DNA of 64,000 nucleotides from Adineta steineri (GCA_905250115.1 CAJNOI010000014.1:168733-232732), one strand, 5' to 3'; numbered from the stretch's first letter, positions 11,296 through 23,200 are shown. Numbers and translations: made by a program. Notes: a model not told the origin generated them from the sequence alone.

Positions 11296-11390
11296 CTTGG
11301 CACAACGGAGACATACGATCGTAATACGGCATCAAGTAATACGGCAAAACACGGTCGTGCGTGGTCGTATTTCTCCGTATACGATCGCGC
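11296..11390 (-). repeat. Right terminal inverted repeat of the MITE
   Basis: Its reverse complement matches the left repeat with scattered substitutions. It contains ACGATCGT-type cores at both ends and CACGGCAAAA-like blocks. Confidence 0.7.
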
Positions 11391-12360
11391 TTGTTTGACA
11401 TGGGACCATTTAATCAATCATTATCTCGTAAACTCGACTTGAGCTAGTAAATTAAATATGACTAAAATTTCTTTTTAATATTTTAAGTGGAAATTTCAGC
11501 TATAAGAACCCTTAAAAAAGTGTCCAAATATGTGGCGCCAGCACAACGCTAAAAAATAAAAAAATATCTTCATCAAAGTTTTTGTCGATTCCTATTGGTG
11601 GTTGTATTGACCAATAGGAATGATGTTGTTCGTTTGTTTTTGTCTCAATAATATATATTGAGAGAGATATGTATATTCATTCATTTAGAGTTTTCTTGAT
11701 TGACTCAATAGACATCCTCCTCATTTCATAATAAGTACATATTTGCAAAGAAATTATTACATTATCAGTTCTATAGTATATTTGTTTTCTAATAATTTTT
11801 TCTTTACTTCTCTTCACATTTGATTCTCGTTGGCTCGCCTTCTCAAAACAGGTTTACTATTATAAGACAGGTGGCCGTTAAAATATATATATGAAACGAC
11901 AATTTGAGCGTATGTATTTTATAGACAACTTGCTTTTATTTATGACATTTATCTCTCTTCTATAGTCTCATCATATTCCTAAAATTACATGTAATATTAA
12001 TGTGCCTGATCTGATATATTACTCTTTGATAGATATTTAAAATCACTTTCGCAAATAACACTGCCAGTTGTATTTTAAGGTTTCATTTTTCAAATTAAAT
12101 TTACTAATTCAGAACAAATCATCAAAGATTCACTTTATTCCTGTTCGTACTTCAGTGAAATTCTTATTACTATCAAACTCTTACATATCATTTCAGTTTT
12201 TTTTTCAGAAATCGTATGCGTTGCTACTAAATTATGCTACACAACTGAGTATTTTATCTACGTAGATCTTACACTGTCGATGGGATACATCTTTTTTTCT
12301 TCTTCTTCTTCTCGCGCTCTCTCTCCCCTTTCTCCTGAGGATGTGGATAGATTCACATAT
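11391..12360. other. Intergenic region
   Basis: AT-rich, with a TTC/CT-rich run near 12296-12320. No gene supported. From about 12361 the sequence becomes similar to the 5' flank of hydrolase copy 1 (about 7545 onward). Confidence 0.45.
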
Positions 12361-12483
12361 ATCTATTCGTTCTGCTTGGCAAACATTTTATCTCTTTTTA
12401 GTACAATATATACTTACAGCTACAGCGCTCGTTGTTCTGTATTTTCATTGTGCGACATTTTAGTTAATAAACATATTTCGTTA

Positions 12484-14769
12484 ATGTAAGTTATCTTTTT
12501 GATAATATAAAACAATTCAATTTTTTTCAAGGGATCCACGTTTTACTAATGAAACAAGTGCATTTTTACGAGTGGCTTTACAAAATACTTTACCTCCGGG
12601 TCATAATTTAGAGATAGCAGCAATGCGTCAAGGTATAGAATATCTTCATCATGTATGTAATGAAAAATTTTATGGAACATTCACCGGTACCTTAGAAGAA
12701 AACACAGTGAAAACTAATTCTACAGGTAAATATGAACTTTTCGATAAAGATCGATCAGCTATATACTAAAGTGATATAATACAAGTGCATTTTATACTTA
12801 ATCCCTTTCGCTCATTCGAAAAAATGTACATGTTATCGCAATGAATTATGTTGAATATTAATGGAATTGTCTTGTCTTTTGAAATATCAATTCTATGAGG
12901 GAATGATCTTCCTTTTATGCGATATTATAACTACACTTCTCGATAATGCTAAGACAAATCTCTATAAGTGACTGTCGCTTTCTAAGCATTTTATGGAAAA
13001 TCAATATGGCAAAACCAAAAAGTATCCGTAGATACATTGAACCCTTAAAAAGGTTTCGTAAACACTCCGGTATTGTTAGAGTACGATGTCACTGATAGAG
13101 GATGGGTATGACTCTGTAATAACCCGTACCCACGCTAGTCAGTTGTCGCTGGTTTCACGTTTTTAGTCACTTTCTTATTAATTCTTCTATAAGATCGGTA
13201 TTGTCTGTTCTGAAAATGTCGAATTTTACTTCGAAAAATGAATTTACATATGTAACATCGTGATGCTACAATGTTCATTATTTTGACTGAAATCTGATAG
13301 TCTGAAGTTCATTCATCAGGAAATTTATATAAAAATCTAATATATTTAGAAATACCGATTACCGTCTATACACCAACAGATGCCAATAAAGATAAATTGG
13401 GTGTTTATTTTCATGGTGGAGGTATGATTAAAAAGATAAGTAAAACAAAACTTCATCAATGTATCGGACATATATACTAGGTTGGGTCATTGGTAGTCGA
13501 AAATCTCATCAAACAATTGTTAATACTATAGCTGAGTAAGTAGATTATATTTATGTCCATATGTTGTATCTATCTAACCATACAGTGCTACAAAAACAAT
13601 CTGGATTTCTGTAGAATATCGTCTCGCACCCGAACATAAATATCCAGTTTGGCTTGATGATTGTTGTGATGTTACTCAATATATCATACAGAATAAAACA
13701 AATTTTGGTAGATTTTTAACTCAATCGATCTTCTTAGATATACATTGTTACATAGTTATATCTTTTACTTTCATATAGTTCTTTATGTTCTTTCTGTTCA
13801 CTCGTATATATATATATCTTTCTCTCTTGTATATCTCTTTCTTTCTCTTTCGTACATCGGGTACTTATGTTCCCGTGTGACCTTTCTGGACCTCGATCTA
13901 TTGTCTGTCTTTCTTATGAACTTAATAAAGAGAAGAAACTTCTCGACGAATTCTTCTCTTTATTATTTCACATATATATATANNNNNNNNNNCATCCGAT
14001 TTCTCCATCATCCACTTGATCTTATCTTACTATTTAACTTACATATATTTGCTCTTCATTTTGTTTTTAGGCGTGAATGAAATTGCTAAAATCGGTGTTG
14101 CTGGTGATAGTGCTGGCGGAATGATTTCGGCATCAGTCGCTCGTACAGTAAAGAACGTTGATTTTCAAGTATAGATTTATTTAATGATTGTCAACTGTAT
14201 TCAGTTCTCTTTTATCAACAGATTCTGATTTATGCAACATTAGATGTTATTCGTGAAACACCGTCTTATAATGAATTTACTGATCAAATGTATAATGCTA
14301 CACCTGAATTAATGGATTGGTAAAAGAACGATTGAATAATGAAATATATATATATATATATTATGATTATCTATAGGTTTACAAAACATGCATTTGAAAC
14401 TTCGCAAGATTTGAAAGATCCACGAATATCTGCTTTATATAATACATCATTACAAGATGTGCCACCATGTTTATTCATTGTAGCAGAACTTGATGCTCTT
14501 CGAGATGGAAACTTAGGTATTGAAAAAAACTATATTTTCTTGTAAATAATAATGTTATCTTTTAGAATATCAAAAATTACTTGAAAAAGTTGGTGTTCAA
14601 ACGAAATTATTGCTTGTTAAAGGTGTTATTCACGGATTTTTTAGTTTACATGGTATGACGGATAAAAGAACGTTTTTATTTATTAAATTATATTTGTTTA
14701 TTAGGGGTGTTCCCACAAGCGTGTGCAGAATCAATGAATACTATTCAAGATTTTATGGCATCTATTTAA
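12484..14769 (+). CDS. Alpha/beta hydrolase, hormone-sensitive-lipase/arylacetamide deacetylase type (copy 2)
   Basis: Tandem paralogue of the gene at 7.7-9.2 kb. Exons: 12532-12725, 13350-13421, 13481-13535, 13586-13707, 14071-14168, 14222-14319, 14377-14516, 14566-14652 and 14705-14769. All have the same lengths as in copy 1. HGGG, GDSAGG, the Asp in AELDALRDG and the His in VIHGFF are all retained, so the triad is intact. The ATG used in the unspliced reading of copy 1 (7691) is ACA here, so an initiator must come from an upstream exon. AT at 12484-12485 spliced to G at 12532 would recreate ATG and gives 310 residues in frame. Two introns have expanded: 12726-13349 (624 bp against 205) and 13708-14070 (363 bp against 64, with an insertion). 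Expression cannot be judged. Confidence 0.8.
13099..13138. repeat. Short telomere-like inverted repeat in hydrolase-2 intron
   Basis: GGATGGGTATGA on the left and ACCCGTACCCACGC on the right, inside intron 12726-13349. Copy 1 has only AAAGGGTGGATAT at the equivalent place, so the right arm belongs to sequence gained in copy 2. Confidence 0.55.
13746..14039. mobile_element. Solo-LTR-like insertion in hydrolase-2 intron
   Basis: Comparison with the matching 64 bp intron of copy 1 shows a ~294 bp insertion, including 10 Ns, flanked by the 5 bp direct repeat TACAT (13741-13745 and 14040-14044). The insert starts TGTTA and ends TTAACT. It is pyrimidine-rich and has an AATAAA signal (13924-13929). 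It also has a perfect 15 bp inverted repeat, TAATAAAGAGAAGAA / TTCTTCTCTTTATTA (13923-13937 and 13951-13965). The 5 bp duplication, TG start and internal poly(A) signal suit a retroviral-type solo LTR. The imperfect terminus leaves other element types possible. Confidence 0.55.
13983..13992. other. Assembly gap (10 N)
   Basis: Ten undetermined bases inside the intronic insertion, next to a TA-dinucleotide run. Confidence 0.99.
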
Positions 14770-14876
14770 TAAAGAAAACTTTTAATATAGAAATAAGATT
14801 TTATTGAGATATAAATAAAACACATAAGGACTAACAACAAATAAACAACTAATTATTCGAAGAAATGTCAAATTTT

Positions 14877-15953
14877 TCATGATATGTATGGTGTATGAAT
14901 GACTTGTGTAACGTACTGATCACTTCTGATGGATCTAGGTGCACTTTGTTGATTTCTCTGTAAAACTGACAATGGATATGTTTCACCGTGAATCACTGCA
15001 ATAACGTTTCGACGTGGATGGCAACATCGTTTTATGATCTTCAGAGATTCCTTACGAAAAACAGTAGCAGTTAATGTATATAAATAGAAACTAGTTGAAT
15101 GAGCAAAATATGATATTCCAGATGTAAGTCTAGATATCATATTTAATTGAGCAACTCGAAGTGAGTCTTTGGGTACACTTGCAGTGAACGATGCATAAAG
15201 TTGATAAACAGCATATGGTGCTGTGCATATGATAATCATCAGAACTTGGGCAGTTAACATTCGTAACAGATGAATGTGAACTCGTCGATGCATTTGATTA
15301 TTTTCAGGTGGTTGTGCAAGTAATCGACGACGTTGACGAAGATGTTTCAATGTAAGACTACCGAAAACAAGCATTAAGAATGATGGACAAAGTGAATACA
15401 ATGCTAGATGCCACAATGCAATGAATGTACTATAAGTACTATTTTCGATCACACATGAAGATCCGACATTTCCATATTGATCTATAACATATTTCAAGTT
15501 TAAAAAAACATAAGTATGACTATAGAAAATAGGAATAATAATACAAATAATTCCAATTGTTAATTTGGCATTTTTTAATGAACTTAATCGTCGAATAGAT
15601 GCATTTGATGAACTATGTAAATATCGATCGATGCATATTAATGTAATTAACCAACTGCATATTGCGCGTACCGTGTAGAAAGTAAAAAATTCAATTTTAC
15701 ATATTCCAGTATTCACATTACCTACATCTATATTAAAACTAATTGAAATCATTCGTACTGGTATTATAATTAGTATAACAAAAAAATTAAAACATGTTGC
15801 TGTGAGAAAATAGAGTGAACATGATTCACGACGTAGAGTTGGACGAGTGAAAACCAGTATATTAAATGCCAGACCAAATATTCCCAGAAACAAATTGACA
15901 AAAGATATCACGAGAAAAAACACTAATGTTATTGTGTCATCCACAAGTGACAT
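14877..15953 (-). CDS. Divergent rhodopsin-like G-protein-coupled receptor
   Basis: Intronless frame of 358 residues with seven hydrophobic segments. The N-terminus is short, with TM1 at about residues 8-32 followed by a basic loop (TRPTLRRES). TM3 ends in ICIDRYLHS, which corresponds to the DRY-type motif (DRY retained as D-R-Y). A Cys before TM3 and a Cys in extracellular loop 2 (SSCVIENS) could form the class A disulfide. A basic third loop (RQRRRLL) precedes TM6 and the tail starts FRKESLKIIKRCC. Ligand unknown. It resembles the peptide-receptor-like families expanded in rotifers. Related to the receptor at 18.8-19.8 kb and the relic at 17.0-17.3 kb, so this is a small receptor cluster. 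Confidence 0.8.
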   Translation of the reverse strand: MSLVDDTITLVFFLVISFVNLFLGIFGLAFNILVFTRPTLRRESCSLYFLTATCFNFFVILIIIPVRMISISFNIDVGNVNTGICKIEFFTFYTVRAICSWLITLICIDRYLHSSSNASIRRLSSLKNAKLTIGIICIIIPIFYSHTYVFLNLKYVIDQYGNVGSSCVIENSTYSTFIALWHLALYSLCPSFLMLVFGSLTLKHLRQRRRLLAQPPENNQMHRRVHIHLLRMLTAQVLMIIICTAPYAVYQLYASFTASVPKDSLRVAQLNMISRLTSGISYFAHSTSFYLYTLTATVFRKESLKIIKRCCHPRRNVIAVIHGETYPLSVLQRNQQSAPRSIRSDQYVTQVIHTPYIS

Positions 15954-17032
15954 GATTACAATTCAATATGTAGAGTTGCAGTAAAAATATTCGTTGATTT
16001 AGATCTAAATAATACAGAAACAAATACAATCAAAAACTTAAACACATCAAACGATTCATCTCGTTCGCTTAGAAATCTCGCATGATAGCCTATGTTTCTG
16101 ATTTAATATATAATGAAAATAGTTTTGTACTGAAAATACATGCCTTCAGCCTCTAAATACATTTAAATTATACTCTCCGGTGTGGTCCTCAAAGATCATA
16201 AGGAGAAAAAAATGAGTACCAAGCAGAAAAGACGCCAAAATCAGAGAAGATAACGTTATAACGAATATCTTGCAACTATAATAGAATTGTTTTGTCATTT
16301 GTCAGCAACAGTTTCTCACCGGGGATGGATTTACCAAAAAATTTGATTCTGATCAGTTTTAATCTAATCTATTGATATCTTTGTTCACAAAACTTCACAC
16401 TTCGTCTAGTCCCATCTCAAAGCGATTGATATGTCTTCAAAATTGATCTCGTACTGTATATACTATTTGTCGAAGAGAGAAAGCCCGAAACGATAAATTT
16501 TAGAAGTATTTCAATTTAATTTCCATTAACAAGATCGAGATTTTCACCAGTTTCGAAGATGATAATCAAGTTTATGAGCGCATCTGATACAGTTAATATG
16601 TAAAAGATTAGGATCCCTAATAAGACAAAAAAAAGATAAAAGTTAATACTGGAAAGTAACATTCATTTTTAAAAAACAATAACAAAGCAAAAGAGAAACG
16701 TTCTTTTTTTCAATACTTGCAGCTATGTTTGAGATGAGAAGAAATATTTGGACTGACATTGTTATTACAACTTTAATTAAGTAACTGATGAGTTTGTTGG
16801 AATGTTTAAGTTCCTTTAGGTATTTTCATTCTTAATTTTCTGTTTTATTAAAACTTTGACAATGTCTTTTGATTATAACGGATATCCCAGGATAAATGGC
16901 GCTCGCAGTATTTTGATAATCATTTTTTTCAATTTTCAAACAACTCATGTAACTAATCGCTTGTCAAACATCAGGGTAGATTGAATAAAATTCATGATTT
17001 TATAAAAGCTTTCACAAAGTATCTTTTTCGAG
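15954..17032. other. Intergenic region
   Basis: Upstream of the minus-strand GPCR. AT-rich, no gene supported. Confidence 0.4.
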
Positions 17033-17087
17033 ATGTGGGTATAAGTGTCAGATAAATAAAGCAGTGGCACCCACACCACATTCACTT
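17033..17087. repeat. Telomere-like inverted-repeat element
   Basis: GATGTGGGTATAAGTGTC on the left and GGCACCCACACCACATTC on the right. It overlaps the 3' end of the GPCR relic frame. Confidence 0.65.
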
Positions 17088-17400
17088 TTAGAGTACATAA
17101 AAACTTCTAAAAATGCACTTATAACATAAGTCAAATTAAATATTTCTATTGTTTTTCTTTTATTCATGAATGGAATTATTGATACAATAATGTTTATAAC
17201 ATTAACAACATTTTCTTGCCGATTGCCTTCCTCTTGTATGACCATTAAATTTTTTGCAAATATCTTGTAAATTATTCGTTTTAATTCAGTTCGAAATGCT
17301 TTTGATACAATTACAAGTATTAAAAAAAACTGGTGCAAAAAGCAATATGGTATAGAAAATAAAGAAAATTAAGTAAACAACTTTCGATAGCTTGTCATAA
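17048..17400 (-). pseudogene. GPCR relic (TM7 and C-terminal tail)
   Basis: The minus-strand frame contains FFLILVIVSKAFRTELKRII, which matches the end of TM7 and the start of the tail of the neighbouring receptor (SPFYLFIFVSKPYRKEFINI at 18.8-19.8 kb). Just upstream another frame reads hydrophobic TM7-like sequence (FLYHIAFCTSFF), offset by a frameshift near 17320. No TM1-TM6 sequence is recognisable. Confidence 0.5.
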
Positions 17401-18794
17401 TAATGTACGTGTTTGATTTTTTGTTACTACTTCATAAATATAATAGATATTACTTTTGATAAATACATGAAACAAGAAAATCATCCAAAAAATATGTATT
17501 TAAATTAATGGAAAATGTATTAAATAAAATACACATACATTTTTTTTTCAAGATTTTTTTAAGAATATTAAAGTATTTAAAATGTTTATAACATTACCAA
17601 AAATACAAATTACAGGAAAAATATATCGATATATATAAATAGTTGCATTATTAAGATTATTGATATGATATTTTTCAGATGACGTTTTCCTTACAAAACG
17701 ACATATGAGTAGTAATGCTATTTTTTATAATAGATAGGATTTCTGTTGCATTCATGGTCTTGACAAATTCAATTTTTTATTTATAATTCACTAGTAGAAC
17801 TAAAAATGTTCTTAGAAATTTAATATTCTAAGAACTCTTCGAACAAAACTATATATAGAAAATAATATAATATGATGATGACGCACGAAGCAAAAAACAC
17901 TAATTAATAATTATATATTTTTGACAAAAGCATCTAAAACAGAAAGTGCATCTTCTGCAAATGATATTTCAACGAAGGATCAGTTCTAATAAACTTATAA
18001 TGCTTAGTTAATAAAAGAGATTTAATAAAATAATCTTTAACTTCATAGAAATAACATTTGCGACGGTTTCTTCTTTTTTTTTAATAATTATTTTATTATT
18101 CCCAAAAGGGTAAATAAACTTTTTTCACAGTTCGCGTTACACTACATTTATCAAATAAGATGAATGGAAATAATAAAGAATATAAAGTGGTTGTGTTAGA
18201 TTTATCTTACATGCATAAAGTTCCAGATATATTCACATATATAAAGCAATCAGATGTGAAAGGACAAGGGTCTAATCGAACACTTGAATATGTATCTGGC
18301 TTGTTTATTTCTATACATGTTAAGAAGTTTAATAAGAACGAATAGGAAAGTATTTCAGTACAAAGTGCTCCAATCGAGAAAACATTTTCTATGGTGAATA
18401 GTATGCGCGTCTTTTGTGTGTCATTTCCTACGTATGTTTTAATACTGTATTCTTTCCGTGCAAGTTAGTATTTTACTATTACATCGAACTCTATTATTAT
18501 AACATGTATTTTAAAGAAAAAAGATCGACGTTTAGCTATAGTCCTGAGCAATGATACCCGGAAGATGATAAATATTACAAAAACTTATGCCTCACCTTTT
18601 ATATGTGATTTTATTATTTAGAAACGCTACTTTTACCACTATTTATCTTTTTCATAATTAAATATTGTTCTCTTAAATAATAAGTTATGGAGCAAGAAGA
18701 ACTCTTTGTCCTCTCTTCGCTATAAAACCACATATAATTTTTTTTTAGATTTTAATCAATTCTTCTTTTAACAAAGCATTTTCAAACAGAAAAA
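17401..18794. other. Intergenic region
   Basis: Very AT-rich. Short open frames (for example 18160-18345) have no recognisable features and are not called. Confidence 0.4.
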
Positions 18795-19763
18795 ATGACA
18801 ACAACAAATCTGCCATTTGTACAAGAAGAAATGATTCGTTATGGTATGAGCATTTGCTTAGCACTTGGTCTCACTGGTAATATTTGCAATTGCATCATAT
18901 TTACACGACCATTATATCGACGTTCACCTAGTTCTGTCTATCATCTTTCTCTCTCGATTTGTGCTCTTTTGCATTTAATTTGGTCTATTAGTCCACAACT
19001 TCATACACTCTATTATCCTGATCTTCAAAATCAATCGGTTTTCTACTGTAAAACAAGACTTTTTGGTACTCATGTTCTTGGATTATATTTTCGCTATATT
19101 CTGGTATGTGCTTGTGTTGATCGATTCTTTGCAACACGAGCCGATGTTGGTCGTCGATCATTAAGTTCAGTTAAAATGGCAATAGTACTTATTGTCATTA
19201 CATGTATAGTATGTTCATTGGCCGCCATTCATATGCCTATTTTAATGTATATACGAAATAATATTTGTGGAATGTTTGATTTATACAAATTTATTTTTGC
19301 ATTTTATGAAATTCTGACAATTACGATTCTACCACCAGCATTAATGATCATTTTTAGTGCTCTCACTATTCGTAGTCTTCATCAGCGTCATGCAATTCAA
19401 ATACATGCTAAAATTAGAGATCGTCATCTTTTACGTATGGTTATTGCTGAAGTCGTGGTGAATATAGTTACATCTGTCCCGTTTTCAGTTAATCTCATCT
19501 ATGGAGTAGCAACATATTATGTTGTTAATAAAAGTACTCGACGACTTCAGATTGAATCATTTATGAACTTTTTCACTACATTCGTAATCTACATGCTTGT
19601 TGTGTCTCCATTTTATTTATTTATCTTTGTATCAAAACCTTATCGAAAAGAATTCATCAATATAATAACCAAGGGTCCAAACAAGTGCATGCAACGAAGA
19701 AATCGAATTATGCAAACAAACACACAAAATCATGCGCCAGCGATTAATGGCTCAGTCGTTTAA
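18795..19763 (+). CDS. Divergent rhodopsin-like G-protein-coupled receptor
   Basis: Intronless, 322 residues. Seven hydrophobic segments are visible. TM1 contains GLTGNICN, with the GN motif of class A TM1. Loop 1 is basic (TRPLYRRSPSS). TM3 ends CACVDRFFAT, a DRF variant of DRY. The third loop is basic (HAKIRDRHLLR). TM7 ends SPFYLFIFVSKPYRKEF, in place of the NPxxY region. Cysteines before TM3 (FYCKTR) and in loop 2 (NNICGMF) could pair. Distant sibling of the minus-strand receptor at 14.9-16.0 kb. Ligand unknown. Confidence 0.8.
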   Translation: MTTTNLPFVQEEMIRYGMSICLALGLTGNICNCIIFTRPLYRRSPSSVYHLSLSICALLHLIWSISPQLHTLYYPDLQNQSVFYCKTRLFGTHVLGLYFRYILVCACVDRFFATRADVGRRSLSSVKMAIVLIVITCIVCSLAAIHMPILMYIRNNICGMFDLYKFIFAFYEILTITILPPALMIIFSALTIRSLHQRHAIQIHAKIRDRHLLRMVIAEVVVNIVTSVPFSVNLIYGVATYYVVNKSTRRLQIESFMNFFTTFVIYMLVVSPFYLFIFVSKPYRKEFINIITKGPNKCMQRRNRIMQTNTQNHAPAINGSVV

Positions 19764-20053
19764 AATAAATAACAAAACAAAACTTAACTATCAATTGAAC
19801 TAATTTCTTTAAACGACAGTTTTTGTAGTTTGATTTAGATCACGTATAAATATTTCAATCACATTTCCTATCAAATACACTGTATAATAAAAAAGTTCTA
19901 ACAAGAAATTTGCTGAGTATAAATAACTTTTGACGAGATTATAAGTGGATTATATGACGTAGTATTCAATTTGGTGTTTGAGAGGACGAATATTAGAAAT
20001 TACTTTTGATGTAAATCTGAATGATTAGTTATTGATTAAACTAGAAAACAGAC
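19764..20053. other. Intergenic region
   Basis: 3' flanks of the GPCR (+) and HECT ligase (-) genes. Nothing recognised. Confidence 0.4.
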
Positions 20054-20100
20054 GTGAGGGTGTGGATGTATCTTTTCTGTACTTATACCCACATCCTCAA
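20054..20100. repeat. Telomere-like inverted-repeat element
   Basis: GTGAGGGTGTGGATGTA on the left and TATACCCACATCCTCAA on the right: arms about 15 bp with few mismatches. A further C-rich half-arm (CACACTCATACCCTCACAC) follows at about 20210-20228. Confidence 0.75.
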
Positions 20101-20277
20101 GACGGTTGAACCAACATCTATTCCAGTCGGTATGGTCGCAGTATTTATAAACTCCAAAGTCTCTTTTTAGATAAGGATCGATATATAATGCAATCATTTC
20201 CCATTCACACACACTCATACCCTCACACTTTGTAAATAAAATATCACAAAGAAAGAAATAAGTCAAGTTATGTTGAT

Positions 20278-23200
20278 TTAATCGTTGGTAAAACTTGCTG
20301 GGTCAGGCATCTCATTCATATTACCATCGCCATCAATACTTGAACAATATGTAATAGCATAATTTAATCGATCATACATAACATCTGTTGACGAATACTC
20401 TGGTAAATCCAGAGCAAAACTACATGTATGCGATCCTATAATAAAGTTTAGATTATTTTATTCGTCAAAATTTCTACATGTGACTTACTTGGTAGTGTTT
20501 CATCGACGGGACCATTAGTTATGTCAAATCCATTAATTGTAAAACGAGTTGTAAAATCTTCATCTCTATTCGGTAATGTACATCTTCCCCAGACAAATTT
20601 CAAAAACAATTTCTTCTGCTCTTCTGTAAATAAACTACCAAGAACGATCCAAAATCGTTCAATACATAGCGCATCTTGACTATAAGGAGAGCCATACGCA
20701 GTGTTGCGTTTTAATAGTTCTACATCTATTTCACCTTTTCCACAAACAGCTTCTTCTAATTCACTAGCTGTAAACAAACTCAAGAAATAGCCAGGAATAA
20801 TATTGTATAAACCTTGACGAATAAATTCGATTTGGCGATGAAACTCATTTAAACGATAATTACGATAGCTCGCACAATATTCTTTGAAATTTGCTATCGT
20901 TACTGAAATTTCTTGACCATTAGGAACAAGTTCAAATGTTGATCCATTTGAACTAACAACTTCGAATCGTAGTTCATCCAAAATACTACTGAGTACATCA
21001 TCGAGATCAATTGATGGATCATTTTCTGGCATTGTTTTCTCCATTTCATTGATCATCGTAAAACTTTGTATATCGATTGCTTCAATATCTTCACTTGTTA
21101 TTTGTTCTCGAACTAATTGTTTCCATAATAACATAGGAAATTTCAAATCAAGATAATTCTTCTTTCGTATAGCCATACCCATCAATTGTCCAACGAAGCG
21201 ATATTGATTTTTTGTTCGATTAGGAATCGGTTTATCTGGTAGATAGACATTTGGAACCCATCGATCACAATTCGAACCACTATTTGTTCGTCCATTAGGA
21301 CATAAAATAAACAATGGCAGACGTTCACTACAAATATCCGAGCAAATGCACGTGATAGAATCTCGATAAGGTCCACCTGCATCCGTACTATGCATGCCAA
21401 GATATTGTGCTTTCCACAGACGTTCGTCCTGTCGTCGAAATAGCACTTGAACTTTATCATACAATTGTTCGTAGGCTTGGTTAAACATTGTATTTAAACC
21501 ATGATCATCTTTAATACTGGCTCGAACAGTATCAAAATTAACTGTTATCATGTCACCTTGTGATGGGAGCTCGGTCATGATGAGAGTTGTGTTAAACAGT
21601 AGCAGTTTTGTTTTATATAATACGTAAGGTCTAACTGTTCGGACTTTGTCAGTTAGGATACTTTCTTCAGGTAACAGATTAAAATCAACATTAGATATCA
21701 CATTTTCGACGAGTATATTCAATTGCCATACAAATTTGATACGAGTTTGAATACAAGTAGTTGGAATATGCCATAAGGATGGATAGGCTTTATAATATGT
21801 TGGATTTTGTGAGACATCAGTTGGTAGACTATTAATTAATTCAATGAAAGATTCATTAGTAAGGGCATGACGATTTATAAAATCAACCAGCTGAAGATCA
21901 GCAGTTGTATCGAAATGACAATGTGATTGTTCAAGTTCATCTCTAGTAAATTGAAGAATGAATGCCTCTGGAAAAAGTGTTCGTTTGCTTTTATCAGTTA
22001 AGGCATTGAGAACATCAATAAATGTCAATAGATTGTTGTTATGTTGAGAAAATTGAGAAAAATCTATTTTGATCAATGGATTTTGATGTCGATGTCTCTC
22101 ATAAAGTAAATAGATCAAATCGATGATCGCAAGTTGAAATTTTTTTGTCGTTTGGCTATACATCGATGTTGAATTAGGTGGTAATTCAATTAATAATTGA
22201 TTTAGAAAATGTTGAATGCGTTCGCTTAAATTGAAATATTTGCTTTTTTGTATTAAACTAAAGAAATAACTAGAATTGCTTATTTTGTTCAATATAGTTT
22301 ACTTACGTAGAGAATAAATGGATAATGATTATTTTCGATTGTTGTATTGGACTTACGATAAATAAATTGAATAGTTGATTGATGAGTGATGTTGGAAATA
22401 ATAGAGGAATTAAAATATCGATTTCTTCTTGTGACATTGTTGATTGATCAGTGAGAAGTTTAACAAATATATTAATGACTTTGAGAATAAAATTTAAATT
22501 TGGTTTTCGTATCATAGATTGTTTATCGATCATAGTCGATTCATCATCATAATCGTAGAGTAATAATGATTTATCAGCAAGAAATTGAGTTGATTGAACC
22601 ATGAAACTCTTTTGCAATTGATAAAGTAATGGTGCTTTATTTTGTAAGATTTCTCTACTAATCGATTCATGATGTTTAAGTAATTCATTAGTTTCGACTT
22701 TGAGTATTGATGTAATTAATAAACTCATTCGATCGATGGTTTCATCTGTATGTAAACGCGTATAATTATAATGATAATCTAATAATTTCAATAATGTTAT
22801 AATAAATGTAGAATCACCAAATTTCTCCAATGGAAATAAACATGATCCATCAGTAGACCAAACTTTTAACATAGTTAAAATTGTATAATGAGCATACATG
22901 GATATTAATCCATGTTCACAAGCTATACGTGAATCGTTAAATTGTTGATGAGAGATTTGTTGATGATTATATTGACTAGATTTTTGATTCTTTTTTCGTT
23001 GTTCTTCAACTCGATCGGTCAGTGTTGTCTGTTCTTGCATAGGTCGATTTAAATCTAGTAATTGACAGGTAGGATCGACTTCTTCGGCGGATACCATGGA
23101 TTTATCGTGAAGCAATCCGGCGAAATTAATATCGGTATCAGGTAATGAACTGGAACTTTGTATTTCATTCCATCGATCGAGTAAAATTTCGCCAAGAGCA

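Larger units (their letters stand above)
10751..11390. mobile_element. Non-autonomous DNA element (MITE/foldback type) with long terminal inverted repeats
   Basis: The left end (about 10751-10850) and the reverse complement of the right end (about 11296-11390) align over roughly 95 bp. They share CGATCGTAT, CGGA-A-AATACGACC, TTTTGCCGT and CCGTATTACGATCGTATGTC blocks. The self-complementary core ACGATCGT recurs several times. The ~445 bp interior has no transposase and includes a 14-G run at 11254-11267. The overlapping open frames on both strands are products of the palindromic composition. No target-site duplication could be fixed by eye. Confidence 0.75.

Noticed and set aside
11043-11401. 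Two overlapping minus-strand frames
   Set aside because: They are produced by the MITE interior and its inverted repeat, with low-complexity residues only.
12280-12489. Plus-strand frame just before hydrolase copy 2
   Set aside because: Matches the untranslated 5' flank shared with copy 1. Not an independent gene.
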